Source of the DNA: Vallitaleaceae bacterium 9-2
GTDB taxonomy: Bacteria > Bacillota > Clostridia > Lachnospirales > Vallitaleaceae
Reading direction: 5' to 3'
NCBI GenBank assembly: GCA_038396585.1
Contig: CP121691.1
Coordinates: forward strand, 806,001-870,000
DNA length: 64,000 bases
Position 1 is the first letter of the stretch. Each line of letters begins with the position of its first letter. Below the pieces are notes generated by a model, which searched no databases, was not told where the DNA came from, and saw nothing but the letters and a program-made list of their open reading frames with translations. A program made the translations under genes and the position numbers. Below are positions 9,571 to 18,955 of the stretch, piece by piece.

Positions 9571-10551
9571 ATGAAAAAGATAAGATTTGCCGTAATTGGA
9601 ACCAACTTTATAGCTAAAGATTTTCTTCAAGCTGCAAAAACAGATGAGTTTTTTGAGCTGACAGCATTATATACAAGGAATCCAGAAAATGCATCGAAGT
9701 TAGGCCTTGATTCACAGGCCATACAAGTAAGTTGTGATTTTAATGAATTCTTGAACTTAGAGATATATGATGCTGTGTATATCTCAAGTCCCAATGCGCT
9801 ACATGCGCCTCAAAGTATTGCGCTTATGAATAAAGGAAAGCATATTTTATGTGAGAAACCTTTAGCGAGCAATTCAAAAGAAGTAGCATTGATGATTGCA
9901 GCAGCTAAAGATAATCAGGTAATCTTTTTAGAAGCGATGCGACCTATTTTTCATCCTGCGATGGAGCGAGTCAAAGAAGGAATGAAAAAAATCGGGCAAA
10001 TACATTTTGCGGATTTTAGATTTTGCCAGTATTCTTCTCGCTATGACGCATTTAAAGCAGGACAGATTCTTAATGCCTTTAATCCGAAGTTGTCTAATGG
10101 TGCAATTATGGATATCGGTATTTATCCGATAGAAGTCATGCTAGATCTGCTAGGAATACCACGCCAGGTCAATGGTTATGGAAAAGTACTCAAAGACAGC
10201 ATTGATGCCTATGGACACCTTGTGGCTCAATATGAGAATATGTATTGCATGATTACCTATTCAAAAGTTTCCAATTCGTACTTACCGTGTGAGATTCAAG
10301 GCGAGAAAGGGGCTCTTCTTATAGATAAGATTACCAATACTTCTAAAGTATGGATTCGCTGGAAAAGTGGAGAAGAAGAGATTCTGTATGATAAAATAAT
10401 TGAGAAAGATATGAAATTTGAACTTAGATATTTTATGGAAGCGATTTGGGGAACCAAAGAAACGGCGCAGTTAAATAGGATTTCTGTAGAAAGCTTAAAA
10501 ATTGTTGATAACATTCGTAAGGAACTAGGTGTGGTTTTTCCTGCTGATTAA
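9571..10551 (+). CDS. Gfo/Idh/MocA-family NAD(P)-dependent oxidoreductase
   Basis: A 326-residue sugar or polyol dehydrogenase-type protein. The N-terminal Rossmann fold begins 'IRFAVIGTNFIAKDFL', and the family's C-E-K-P-L motif, whose Lys takes part in catalysis, is near residues 94-98. The C-terminal alpha/beta domain holds a D-I-G-x-Y-x-I segment and lies over the substrate. The substrate cannot be read from sequence. It is not part of an obvious pathway here: it has its own promoter, and the next gene is over 400 bases away behind another promoter. A second family member is at 19047; the two share the fold but are clearly divergent. Confidence 0.88.
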   Translation: MKKIRFAVIGTNFIAKDFLQAAKTDEFFELTALYTRNPENASKLGLDSQAIQVSCDFNEFLNLEIYDAVYISSPNALHAPQSIALMNKGKHILCEKPLASNSKEVALMIAAAKDNQVIFLEAMRPIFHPAMERVKEGMKKIGQIHFADFRFCQYSSRYDAFKAGQILNAFNPKLSNGAIMDIGIYPIEVMLDLLGIPRQVNGYGKVLKDSIDAYGHLVAQYENMYCMITYSKVSNSYLPCEIQGEKGALLIDKITNTSKVWIRWKSGEEEILYDKIIEKDMKFELRYFMEAIWGTKETAQLNRISVESLKIVDNIRKELGVVFPAD

Positions 10552-10754
10552 ATAACCTCATCTGATTTATGTGAAGTATGCTTTGAGACAAGAACAAAGA
10601 AAGTACAAAATGACTGTGCTTTTGAGATGTCTATATGCAGAGGGTGGAAAAATGCTTAAATTTTCAGTGGAATGTACATAAAAATTGTGCAAATAGACGA
10701 GGATGAAAAAGTGGTGCTACAAAAAAATGAATAAAAAAACACAAAAAATATTCT
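10552..10754. other. Gene-free AT-rich stretch
   Basis: About 200 bases between the Gfo/Idh stop and the next promoter with no convincing open frame or structure. There is no clear hairpin terminator after the Gfo/Idh gene. Confidence 0.5.
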
Positions 10755-10782
10755 TTGATGTAAAAATATAGTGACATATAAT
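10755..10782 (+). promoter_or_regulatory. Promoter for the DUF2294-antiporter operon
   Basis: TTGATG (10755-10760), 16 bp, TATAAT (10777-10782). Transcription would begin near 10789, giving a leader of about 200 nt that includes a terminator hairpin. Confidence 0.6.
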
Positions 10783-10859
10783 ACAAACTCAAAGATATAG
10801 GATTTCAAATATTATGCGTATCCGTAGATTTGACTTTAGGATTTGAGGAGCATATAATA

Positions 10860-10979
10860 ATGAATGGAATCGAACGATTGGTAAATAAAGTTGAGTGCAT
10901 ACGCAAGCAAAGTTATGGACCAAATATGATACCTAGATTTGGTGTATTCATATTGGTCTTTTTTTGTGCACGATTATGA
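10860..10979 (+). CDS. Possible 39-residue leader peptide
   Basis: An open frame with a good ribosome binding site (GAGGAG at 10845-10850, nine bases before the ATG). The first half is basic and polar, and the last third is hydrophobic because it is encoded by the hairpin and T tract of the terminator. Its TGA overlaps an ATG of the DUF2294 frame. Translation through this region would melt the terminator, so it could be a regulatory peptide. It may equally be a chance frame; there is no family match that I recognise. Confidence 0.25.
   Translation: MNGIERLVNKVECIRKQSYGPNMIPRFGVFILVFFCARL
10918..10965 (+). terminator. Terminator inside the DUF2294 leader
   Basis: Imperfect long stem: GACCAAATATGATACC (10918-10933) with GGTGTATTCATATTGGTC (10941-10958), 7-nt loop, followed by seven or more T. 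It lies between the promoter and the first gene, so it must be read through or suppressed for expression. Confidence 0.75.
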
Positions 10980-10990
10980 TGGAGGCGACA

Positions 10991-11341
10991 ATGGAAAAAG
11001 GACAAATGGAGGCACACATTAGTACAAGCATGATAACGTTCCAACGTAAACAACTGGGACGTGGAGCGGAATCGGCAAAAACATATATTATTGATGATAT
11101 GATTGTCATTCGCCTCAAAGGGGTATTGACAGCGGCAGAAAAAGAGTTGGCGCGTGAGGAAAAAGGAAAAGCGTTAGTTAAAGAGATGCGTTATCAATTA
11201 GAGGAGATTATTCGCCCGAAGCTTGAAGAAATGATTGAAGAGATTACAGGATGTAAAGTTATATCTATTCATAATGATATTAGTACAAAAACCGGAGAAC
11301 GTATGGATGTCATTATTCTTGAAAAATCATTAGGATTTTAA
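10991..11341 (+). CDS. DUF2294 / MpsC-family protein
   Basis: A 116-residue soluble protein of the DUF2294 family, now linked by annotation to MpsC of the staphylococcal membrane-potential-generating (MpsABC) system. Seen here: a conserved 'KGVLTAAEKELA' segment, an amphipathic Lys/Glu-rich helix, and the family end 'KTGERMDVIILEK'. I chose ATG 10991 because GGAGG lies at 10981-10985; in-frame ATGs at 10976 and 10979 have no Shine-Dalgarno. It is 22 bases upstream of a CPA2 cation:proton antiporter rather than mpsA or mpsB genes, which suggests a role in ion or bicarbonate handling with that transporter. The biochemical function is unknown. Confidence 0.8.
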   Translation: MEKGQMEAHISTSMITFQRKQLGRGAESAKTYIIDDMIVIRLKGVLTAAEKELAREEKGKALVKEMRYQLEEIIRPKLEEMIEEITGCKVISIHNDISTKTGERMDVIILEKSLGF

Positions 11342-11363
11342 AAAATATGCATGGAGGATGACG

Positions 11364-12569
11364 ATGTTATCATATGACTTTTTCTTAGACTTAGCGATTA
11401 TACTTTTGAGTACAAAAATTTTTGGTTTGTTGACAAGAAAAGTTCAAATGCCGCAAGTCGTAGGTGCTTTATTGGCAGGGGTACTTTTGGGACCAACTTT
11501 TTTAAATGTATTGCAGGAAACAGAATTCATTGATAAGATGGCAGAACTTGGTGTAATTATGCTGATGTTTACTGCCGGTATGGAAACCGATATCAAGGAA
11601 TTAAAGCAAACAGGTAAGGCTTCATTTATCATTGCAGCGTTTGGTGTTGGAATTCCATTAATTGGAGGCTTTTTAGCAGCAGCTGTTTTTTCAGGTAATA
11701 TTGCATCGATGTCAAAACTGGAATTGTTGCAAAATATTTTTATAGGGGTCATCTTAACGGCCACATCAGTGAGTATAACCGTAGAGACACTTCGGGAAAT
11801 GGGAAAGCTAAAAACAAAGTCAGGAACAGCGATATTGGGAGCCGCTGTTATTGACGATATTATGGGAATTATCATTTTGACATTTATTATAAGTTTTAGA
11901 GATAGTTCGGTGAGTTTGACAAGTATTGTTATGCGCATTATCCTCTTTTTCGTTTTTTCAACAGTATGTGGATTTTTATTTTATAAAGGCTTTGAATATA
12001 TGAGTAAAAAATATGGACGAAAACGGCGAATTCCTATATACAGCTTCATCTTGTGCCTTATTTTAGCTTATATTGCTGAAGAGTATTTTGGAATTGCAGA
12101 TATTACCGGTGCGTATTTGGCGGGTATTATCATTAGTAATTTAAAAAGCAATGAATATGTTGCTGAAAAAGTGGAAATCACATCATATATGCTTTTCTCA
12201 CCTATATTTTTTGCAAGTATAGGGATAAAAACTTCAATTCATACGATGAGTTGGAATATTGTCTTTTTCTCATTGCTTTTGATTGTTGTTGCGATCATGA
12301 CAAAAATTATTGGTTGTGGCATAGGTGCTAGACTTACCGGGTTTAGCAGGGAAGATTCGATAAAAATTGGAATAGGTATGGTTTCACGAGGAGAGGTAGC
12401 ACTTATTGTTGCAAATAAAGGGGCTGCGGTCGGATTAATTCGTGAAGAGTATTTTGCGCCGATTATTATTGTGGTTTTGGTAACGACTTTAATTACTCCA
12501 ATCTTATTAAAACTTGCATATAAAGGAAAAAAAGAAAATATTCAGAATGTTGCTTTGCAACGCTCATAA
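11364..12569 (+). CDS. CPA2-family cation:proton antiporter (KefB/NapA type)
   Basis: Integral membrane exchanger of 401 residues with about twelve hydrophobic segments across its length. Family marks are the paired acidic residues in 'AAVIDDIMGIIIL' of the ion-binding site and the 'SRGEVALIVANKG' motif near the end of the core. It lacks C-terminal TrkA-N or TrkA-C domains, so it is the short form that probably exchanges Na+ or K+ for H+. The start at 11364 is chosen because GGAGG at 11353-11357 is six bases away; the ATG at 11358 is too close. It forms an operon with the DUF2294 gene and shares its attenuated leader. Confidence 0.9.
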   Translation: MLSYDFFLDLAIILLSTKIFGLLTRKVQMPQVVGALLAGVLLGPTFLNVLQETEFIDKMAELGVIMLMFTAGMETDIKELKQTGKASFIIAAFGVGIPLIGGFLAAAVFSGNIASMSKLELLQNIFIGVILTATSVSITVETLREMGKLKTKSGTAILGAAVIDDIMGIIILTFIISFRDSSVSLTSIVMRIILFFVFSTVCGFLFYKGFEYMSKKYGRKRRIPIYSFILCLILAYIAEEYFGIADITGAYLAGIIISNLKSNEYVAEKVEITSYMLFSPIFFASIGIKTSIHTMSWNIVFFSLLLIVVAIMTKIIGCGIGARLTGFSREDSIKIGIGMVSRGEVALIVANKGAAVGLIREEYFAPIIIVVLVTTLITPILLKLAYKGKKENIQNVALQRS

Positions 12570-12570
12570 T

Positions 12571-12602
12571 AAAAATCTCGGACATCTGTTCGAGATTTTT
12601 TT
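12571..12602 (+). terminator. Terminator of the antiporter operon
   Basis: AAAAATCTCGGACA pairs with TGTTCGAGATTTTT (one G-T pair), followed by T residues. Confidence 0.88.
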
Positions 12603-12646
12603 GCAAGAAAGTGTACGTTAAAAACCATCAAGCTGTGATGATGCAA

Positions 12647-12675
12647 TTGATTAAATTGTCATAATGTGGTATATT
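12647..12675 (+). promoter_or_regulatory. Promoter for acnA
   Basis: TTGATT (12647-12652), 17 bp, TATATT (12670-12675) with an extended TGG. The leader would be about 30 nt. Confidence 0.5.
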
Positions 12676-12711
12676 TTAGTATGACTATTCATGCTATAGG
12701 GAGGTAAGAAA

Positions 12712-15414
12712 ATGATCGATTTTAAGAAAAAAGACATAATAGATACGTTTGAATTTAATAATAAAACATATCAATATGTAAACTTAAATAAGCTTCAAGA
12801 ACTTACAGGTGTTAACTTAGAGCGCTTGCCAAAGACCATAAAAATTTTGTTGGAAAACGTGATTCGAAATTACGATGGAAATCTCATTACAAGCGAACAT
12901 ATTAATCAGCTGTTATACTGGGGAGAAACCGATGATGTCAAAGAGGTCGGCTTTATTCCATCCAGAATTGTTTTGCAAGATTTTACAGGTGTGCCAGCAG
13001 TTGTAGACTTGGCAGCCATGCGTAATGCTGTAGCAAGAATGGGAAAAGATCCGAGTGTTATTAATCCGTTGGTTCCTGTAGACTTAGTTATAGACCACTC
13101 TGTCATGGTGGATGCATATGGTAGCCAAGAGGCACTGAAATTTAATGTGGAAAAAGAGTTTGAACGCAATCATGAGCGTTATCGTTTTCTAAAATGGGCG
13201 CAAAATTCCTTTGAAAACTTTAGAGCGGTTCCACCGTCAACAGGTATTATTCATCAGGTGAACTTAGAATACCTGGCGACCGTTGTTGCTGAGCGCGAAG
13301 TGGACGGGGGAACAATGCTTCTTCCAGACACATTGGTTGGAACGGATTCACATACAACAATGATTAATGGAATTGGTATATTAGGCTGGGGCGTTGGAGG
13401 TATCGAAGCTGAAGCAGGAATGCTTGGCCAACCTTTATACTTTGTTACACCCCAAGTTGTGGGCGTACATATGACAGGACAACTTCAAGAAGGGGTTACA
13501 GCAACTGATCTTGCTCTTCGTGTAACAGAACTTCTTCGCCAGAATAATGTGGTTGGTAAGTTCGTTGAATATTTTGGACCGGGAGCACAAACGTTGTCTC
13601 TTCCAGACCGAGCAACAGTATCAAATATGTCGCCTGAATATGGTGCGACGATGGGATATTTTGCGGTGGATGAAGAAACATTAGACTATATGGCATTAAC
13701 AGGACGGGATGAAGAAAAGATTGGGCTGGTACAAGAATATTTATCACGTCAAAATTTATTCGGAATAGATATTGAAACAGAAGTTGAATATAGCCAAGTT
13801 ATAGAACTTGACTTATCAACGTTATCGGCAAGTTTGGCAGGACCAAAACGTCCACAAGACCGTGTGCCGTTAAGTGAACTTAAGAATGCGTTTCAAGAGA
13901 TTGCCATTAAGCCGGTAGCAGATGGCGGGTATGGATTGAATAGAGAGGATTTAGATAAAAAAGTTCTATTAGACGGGTGGAAAGATGCCGATGGACAACC
14001 ATCAGAACTTCGAACGGGGGATGTAGTTTTAGCGGCAATAACAAGTTGTACCAATACCTCGAATCCATCCGTAATGATTGGAGCCGGACTTGTTGCAAAA
14101 AAAGCTGTTGAAGCAGGACTAAGTGTACCTAATTATGTAAAAACCAGCTTGACACCTGGATCCTTGGTGGTAACAGAGTATTTGAAAAAGGCCAATGTCC
14201 TTGAAAGCTTAGAAACACTAGGATTTAATGTGGCAGGTTATGGATGTGCAACCTGTATAGGAAACAGTGGACCTTTGGATGAACCTGTAACAAAAGCCAT
14301 TGTAGATAATGACATGCTTGTCGGTTCTGTACTTAGTGGTAACCGAAACTTTGAAGGACGGATTCATCAGCATATTAAGGCAAACTATTTGGCTTCTCCA
14401 ATGCTTGTGGTGGCATATGCATTGGCAGGGACACTAGATATTGATTTTGATACACAAGCCATTGGAAAAGATAAAGATGGCAATGAAGTCTTCTTAAAAG
14501 ACTTATGGCCATCAAATAGTGAACTTAGTGATGCTGTAAAACAAGCAGTATCTAATGAAATGTTCATTGAACAATATCGAAGTATTTATGAAGCGAACAA
14601 TCAATGGAATGCTATTGATGCACCATCTGGAATGCTCTATGAATGGGAAGAAGATTCAACATATATTCGCGAGCCGGAGTTCTTTAAAAATCTTGAAAAA
14701 ATGGAATCCATTGAAGATATCGTGGGAGCTAAAGTTTTACTATCGTTGGGGGATTCGATTACGACAGACCATATCTCACCGGCAGGAAGTATTACAACAA
14801 AATCGCCGGCGGGCATATATTTAGCAAGTATGGGTGTGGATCGTCTTGATTTTAATTCTTATGGTTCTAGACGTGGTAACCATGAGGTCATGATGCGAGG
14901 AACATTTGCGAATATTCGTATCCGAAACCGTTTAGCAGATGGCGTTGAAGGCGGCTATACAACAATGGAAGAAGGTAGCGAGGTGCTATCCGTCTTTGAT
15001 GCAGCGATGCAATATCAAGCAAAGAACATACCGCTGATTGTTATTGCTGGAAAAGAATATGGAACGGGAAGTTCTAGAGACTGGGCCGCAAAGGGAACAA
15101 ATCTTTTAGGGGTCAAAGCAGTAATTGCTGAGAGTTATGAACGGATTCACAGAAGCAATTTAGTTGGAATGGGCGTATTGCCACTTCAATTTTTACCAGG
15201 AGAATCGGTTGAAGCACTTGGACTGACAGGACGAGAAACTTATCGTATTGAGGGACTTTCCCAAGCAAAACCAATGGATAAAGTTAAGGTGATAGCTGAA
15301 AGTGAAGAGGGTAAAGTGAAAGTCTTTGAAGTACGCATGCGATTAGACAGTACAGTCGACATTGATTATTACTTAAACCAAGGGATACTCCAAAAAGTAC
15401 TTTTAGAAATTTAA
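12712..15414 (+). CDS. acnA: Aconitate hydratase AcnA
   Basis: Converts citrate to isocitrate through cis-aconitate using a [4Fe-4S] cluster. The 900-residue length and domain order (three N-terminal catalytic domains, then the swivel domain 4 from about residue 680) are those of bacterial AcnA/IRP1. Cluster ligands are C446 (in 'ITSCTNTSNPSVM'), C512 and C515 (in 'GCATCIGNSG'). Substrate-binding segments 'GTDSHTTMINGIG' and 'GSSRDWAAKG' are intact. With citrate synthase at 39374 it makes the oxidative TCA branch toward 2-oxoglutarate; isocitrate dehydrogenase is not in the window. A chemoreceptor gene follows after 14 bases with no terminator between. Confidence 0.97.
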   Translation: MIDFKKKDIIDTFEFNNKTYQYVNLNKLQELTGVNLERLPKTIKILLENVIRNYDGNLITSEHINQLLYWGETDDVKEVGFIPSRIVLQDFTGVPAVVDLAAMRNAVARMGKDPSVINPLVPVDLVIDHSVMVDAYGSQEALKFNVEKEFERNHERYRFLKWAQNSFENFRAVPPSTGIIHQVNLEYLATVVAEREVDGGTMLLPDTLVGTDSHTTMINGIGILGWGVGGIEAEAGMLGQPLYFVTPQVVGVHMTGQLQEGVTATDLALRVTELLRQNNVVGKFVEYFGPGAQTLSLPDRATVSNMSPEYGATMGYFAVDEETLDYMALTGRDEEKIGLVQEYLSRQNLFGIDIETEVEYSQVIELDLSTLSASLAGPKRPQDRVPLSELKNAFQEIAIKPVADGGYGLNREDLDKKVLLDGWKDADGQPSELRTGDVVLAAITSCTNTSNPSVMIGAGLVAKKAVEAGLSVPNYVKTSLTPGSLVVTEYLKKANVLESLETLGFNVAGYGCATCIGNSGPLDEPVTKAIVDNDMLVGSVLSGNRNFEGRIHQHIKANYLASPMLVVAYALAGTLDIDFDTQAIGKDKDGNEVFLKDLWPSNSELSDAVKQAVSNEMFIEQYRSIYEANNQWNAIDAPSGMLYEWEEDSTYIREPEFFKNLEKMESIEDIVGAKVLLSLGDSITTDHISPAGSITTKSPAGIYLASMGVDRLDFNSYGSRRGNHEVMMRGTFANIRIRNRLADGVEGGYTTMEEGSEVLSVFDAAMQYQAKNIPLIVIAGKEYGTGSSRDWAAKGTNLLGVKAVIAESYERIHRSNLVGMGVLPLQFLPGESVEALGLTGRETYRIEGLSQAKPMDKVKVIAESEEGKVKVFEVRMRLDSTVDIDYYLNQGILQKVLLEI

Positions 15415-15428
15415 TATAGGGAGGACTT

Positions 15429-17171
15429 ATGCGCAATATCAAGTTAAAATACAAGTTAATCTTGTTAAGCATGATGATGATTCTTGCTTTTATAGCATTG
15501 ATCTTATTTTCAGTATTGCCGACATTTAATCGCACTCTAGAGACCAAGACAGAACAAAAACTCGTTGAATTTGTTGAAATGCCAATGGGAATTATCGCTA
15601 AGTATCATCAAATGTCCATTGAAGGAGACCTTAGTGAAGATGAAGCAAAACAGATGGCTCTAGCAGCTATAAAACAGTTGCGCTATGATGATGGAACGGG
15701 ATATTTTTGGATTAATGATGATACGTTGCCTATTCCTACGATGATAATGCATACCACATCTGCGGAGTTGGATGGTACAGTTCTTGATGATCCAAGCTAT
15801 AATGTTGCCAACGGAACCCAGGAAAATTTTTTCTCGGTGTTTGTTCGTCTGACGAATCAAGATGGTAAGGGGTTTGTCAGGTATTTGTGGCCAAAAGTTT
15901 CTGTAAATGAAACAACTTCAGAACAACCGAAACTATCCTACGTCGAAAAGTACGAACCATGGGGATGGATTGTTGGGACAGGTGTTTATGTCGATGATTT
16001 AAGACAAATAGAAGTATCCATAAGAAATCGTGTGCTAGTCGGTACGGGTATCGTGATTATGATTACGGTGTTACTTGTTATTGCCATTACTGTTCCTCTT
16101 GAAAAAACATTAATTAAAATGTTGTCTGCAACAAAAAAATACCAAGAATACGATTTTAGAGAAGCTATTCAAATAGAGCAATCCGATGAATTTGGCGTCA
16201 TTGCAAAAGCTTTTAATCGTGTGAGCCAAGGCATCAGTCAAATGGTTCAAAAAATAAGTGAGAGTTCAAAATTGATTCATAATAGTTTTCAAGAAATTCG
16301 TACAAGCTTATCTGGTCTTAATCAGGTGACCGATGAGACGGAGCAAAGTACAATTGAAATCGCAAATGTTATGAATCAGACGCGACAAAATTCAGAAGAG
16401 GTAGCGCATATTATTGGCGAAGCACGCAATGCGATTGAGACCATCGCAGAACGAGCGAGCAATGGTTCGGTTATGTCGAGTGAAATTAGCCAAAGGGCTA
16501 TTCAGATGAAAGATGAAGCTGGAGAATCAAAAAAAGATGCAGAACAGATCTATGCGAATGCAAAAGAAAAAATGACCATAGCCATTGAGAGTGCATCAGA
16601 AGTATCAAGAATTAATGAATTGCTGGAATCAATCCTAGACATAACAGACCAAACCAATCTATTGGCATTAAATGCTTCCATTGAAGCGGCACGAGCAGGT
16701 GAGTCTGGACGAGGCTTTTCAATTGTTGCACAAGAAATAAAAAAACTGGCAGAATCATCGTCATCCATGGTGGAAGATATACGTGAAGTGACAGTTCGCA
16801 TTGAAGAGGTGGTAAATTCCTTGGTCAATGATTCACAAGAAATGCTTAGTTTTATTGATACAAAAGTGCTAGAAGATTATGAAAAACTCTCGAGTTTAGG
16901 ACAACAATATAATAAAGACTCCAATGCCTTTAATGATATTATGCTGGATTTAAGTGCCACGTCCCAAGAATTGTTTGGTTCGATGGATACTATACATACA
17001 GCTATGCTCAATGTTGCTGATTCAACCAATATCGGAGCTAAAGGTGTGGAACAGATTCGAGATAATATGCGAATTATTTCCCAAGATGCGGAAAACTTTT
17101 TAAGTATTGCAGATAAAAACATGGCATCCGCTGAAGCGCTTGATGCGATGATACAACAATTTAAAATTTAA
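15429..17171 (+). CDS. Methyl-accepting chemotaxis protein, single-Cache type
   Basis: A 580-residue transmembrane chemoreceptor. It has a first membrane segment at about residues 9-30, an extracellular sCache_2 domain (about 35-195, with D-G-T-G-Y-F-W-I-N and '[15 protein letters not shown]'), a second membrane segment (about 203-225), a HAMP linker, and a long cytoplasmic signalling coiled coil. The hairpin tip motif '[18 protein letters not shown]' binds CheA and CheW. No CheR-tethering pentapeptide ends the protein. It lies 14 bases after acnA with GGGAGG as ribosome binding site and is probably cotranscribed with it. The ligand is unknown; sCache domains often bind small carboxylates. 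Confidence 0.93.
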   Translation: MRNIKLKYKLILLSMMMILAFIALILFSVLPTFNRTLETKTEQKLVEFVEMPMGIIAKYHQMSIEGDLSEDEAKQMALAAIKQLRYDDGTGYFWINDDTLPIPTMIMHTTSAELDGTVLDDPSYNVANGTQENFFSVFVRLTNQDGKGFVRYLWPKVSVNETTSEQPKLSYVEKYEPWGWIVGTGVYVDDLRQIEVSIRNRVLVGTGIVIMITVLLVIAITVPLEKTLIKMLSATKKYQEYDFREAIQIEQSDEFGVIAKAFNRVSQGISQMVQKISESSKLIHNSFQEIRTSLSGLNQVTDETEQSTIEIANVMNQTRQNSEEVAHIIGEARNAIETIAERASNGSVMSSEISQRAIQMKDEAGESKKDAEQIYANAKEKMTIAIESASEVSRINELLESILDITDQTNLLALNASIEAARAGESGRGFSIVAQEIKKLAESSSSMVEDIREVTVRIEEVVNSLVNDSQEMLSFIDTKVLEDYEKLSSLGQQYNKDSNAFNDIMLDLSATSQELFGSMDTIHTAMLNVADSTNIGAKGVEQIRDNMRIISQDAENFLSIADKNMASAEALDAMIQQFKI

Positions 17172-17180
17172 CAACAGAGA

Positions 17181-17228
17181 TAACAAAAGGCTGTAGCACT
17201 ATTTTATTTAGTGTACAGCCTTTTGTTA
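17181..17228 (+). terminator. Terminator after the acnA-chemoreceptor operon
   Basis: TAACAAAAGGCTGTA (17181-17195) pairs perfectly with TACAGCCTTTTGTTA (17214-17228), with additional pairing inside the loop. The sequence can act in both directions. Confidence 0.88.
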
Positions 17229-17230
17229 TA

Positions 17231-17260
17231 AAAAATCCCGAGCACAAGACTCAGGATTTA
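17231..17260 (-). terminator. Terminator of the ABC-F gene
   Basis: On the minus strand AAATCCTGAG pairs with CTCGGGATTT (one mismatch), followed by a T tract. Confidence 0.75.
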
Positions 17261-17296
17261 GTGTGAAATTTGATTATGTCAAGTAACCAAATGTTA

Positions 17297-18922
17297 TTAT
17301 TCTTCGATGACATACATTTCATCAATTTGTGCTTGTAGGGATTCGTTCTCCAAAAACTCATCAAAGTCAGATAGACGATCAACAAGACCTTGTGGTGTAA
17401 TTTCAAACACTCGATTAGCCACAGTTTCTATAAAACGGTGGTCATGAGAGGAGAAGATAACATTTCCTTTAAAACTAATTAATCCATCATTCACAGCTTG
17501 AATGGATTCAAGGTCAAGGTGGTTTGTCGGTTCATCAAGCAAGACAACATTGGCTCCAGATAACATCATTTTAGAAAGCATGCAACGGACTTTTTCTCCA
17601 CCGGAAAGGACAGAGGCTTTTTTAAGCGCTTCATCACCACTAAAGAGCATCTTTCCTAAGAAGCCACGAATAAAGGATTCGTCTTGTTCTTTTGAGTATT
17701 GACGTAACCAATCAACTAAAGATAAATCGGAGCCTTCAAAGTATTCGCTATTGTCTTTTGGGAGATAGGCAGTTGTTACGGTAACGCCCCATGTATATTC
17801 GCCTTCATCCGGCTCCATTTCTCCCATTAGGATTTTGAACAAAGCAGTTCTTGCTTGTTCGTTACGGCTAAGAACAACGATTTTGTCATCCTTGTTGACA
17901 GTGAAACTAATGTTGTTGAGTAATTTGACACCATCGATTGTTTTAGAAATTCCTTCGACACGTAAAATCTCCTTACCAACTTCACGATCTTGAGAAAAAT
18001 TGACAAAAGGATAACGTCGTGAAGAGGGTTTAATATCTTCGATTTTAATTTTATCCAACATCTTCTTACGTGATGTTGCTTGCTTAGCCTTTGAAGCGTT
18101 TGAGCTAAATCGTGCAATAAAGGCTTTTAATTCGTTGATTTTTTCTTCAGCTTTTTTGTTTTGGTCATTAATCATTCGTGACATCAGCTGACTAGATTCA
18201 TACCAGAAATCATAATTACCGATAAAGAGATTGGCTTTCCCAAAATCAATATCAACAATATGTGTACATACATTATTTAAAAAGTGACGGTCATGGGATA
18301 CGACAATAACCGTGTTTGGATATTCAATTAAAAACTCTTCAAGCCAGTTAATGGTTCTAAAATCCAAATGGTTTGTAGGCTCATCAAGTAGTAGAGTGTG
18401 TGGGTTGCCAAAAAGAGCTTGAGCCAACAATACTTTTACTTTCTCAGAACCGTTTAAATCGCCCATCTTTGTCTGATGAAGGGATTTTGGAATACCTAAT
18501 CCAATAAGAAGTTTTTCAGCATCATACTCAGCATCCCAGCCATCTAACTCGGCAAATTCTGCTTCAAGTTCAGCGGACTTAACACCATCTTCTTCGGTGA
18601 AGTCTTCTTTTGCATACAGCGCTTCCTTTTCATGGATAATTTGATATAATCGCTCGTGACCCATGATAACGGTATCGATAATGGTTTCGTGATCGTATTG
18701 GAAATGGTCTTGCTTTAATACAGCGATACGTTCACCAGGAGTTTTACTCACATCTCCGGTATTGGGTTCGATTTCGCCAGATAAAATCTTTAAAAAAGTA
18801 GATTTTCCAGAACCATTAGCCCCAATTACACCATAGCAATTGCCATGATTAAATTGCAGGTTAACATTCTTAAAAAGTTGCTTGTCACTAAAACTTAAAC
18901 TTACATTATTTGCACTTAACAA
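17297..18922 (-). CDS. ABC-F family ATPase (YbiT/YkpA type)
   Basis: Soluble ribosome-associated ATPase with two ABC domains joined by a linker; ABC-F proteins bind the E site and modulate stalled or antibiotic-blocked ribosomes. It is 541 residues from the TTG at 18922, chosen because GGAGG (18933-18929) is six bases upstream; an upstream extension to 19045 is hydrophobic and runs into the neighbouring gene region. Domain 1 has a normal Walker A 'GANGSGKST' and a signature 'LNGSEKVKVLLAQ'. Domain 2 keeps 'LSGGEKVRCML' and 'LLDEPTNHLDL', but its Walker A reads 'SRNEQARTAL', lacking the GK[ST]. No membrane segments. It is divergent from a Gfo/Idh gene. Confidence 0.92.
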   Translation of the reverse strand: MLSANNVSLSFSDKQLFKNVNLQFNHGNCYGVIGANGSGKSTFLKILSGEIEPNTGDVSKTPGERIAVLKQDHFQYDHETIIDTVIMGHERLYQIIHEKEALYAKEDFTEEDGVKSAELEAEFAELDGWDAEYDAEKLLIGLGIPKSLHQTKMGDLNGSEKVKVLLAQALFGNPHTLLLDEPTNHLDFRTINWLEEFLIEYPNTVIVVSHDRHFLNNVCTHIVDIDFGKANLFIGNYDFWYESSQLMSRMINDQNKKAEEKINELKAFIARFSSNASKAKQATSRKKMLDKIKIEDIKPSSRRYPFVNFSQDREVGKEILRVEGISKTIDGVKLLNNISFTVNKDDKIVVLSRNEQARTALFKILMGEMEPDEGEYTWGVTVTTAYLPKDNSEYFEGSDLSLVDWLRQYSKEQDESFIRGFLGKMLFSGDEALKKASVLSGGEKVRCMLSKMMLSGANVVLLDEPTNHLDLESIQAVNDGLISFKGNVIFSSHDHRFIETVANRVFEITPQGLVDRLSDFDEFLENESLQAQIDEMYVIEE

Positions 18923-18955
18923 AATGGACCTCCATACTAGTAAAAATGATATATT

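Larger units (their letters stand above)
10789..10990 (+). promoter_or_regulatory. Structured leader with attenuator-like terminator
   Basis: The leader contains a 7-bp long-range pairing, TGCGTAT (10815-10821) with ATACGCA (10899-10905), that would close a domain of about 90 nt. An intrinsic terminator follows directly (10918-10965), and the first gene comes next. This is the layout of a transcription-terminating riboswitch or attenuator. I cannot match it to a named riboswitch class. An alternative is a leader peptide: a 39-codon frame at 10860-10979, preceded by GAGGAG, runs through the terminator and its TGA overlaps an in-frame upstream ATG of the next gene. Confidence 0.45.

Noticed and set aside
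11444-11938. A 164-codon minus-strand frame inside the antiporter gene
   Set aside because: It is antisense to a clear transmembrane protein, and its own composition mirrors the hydrophobic codons of the real gene.
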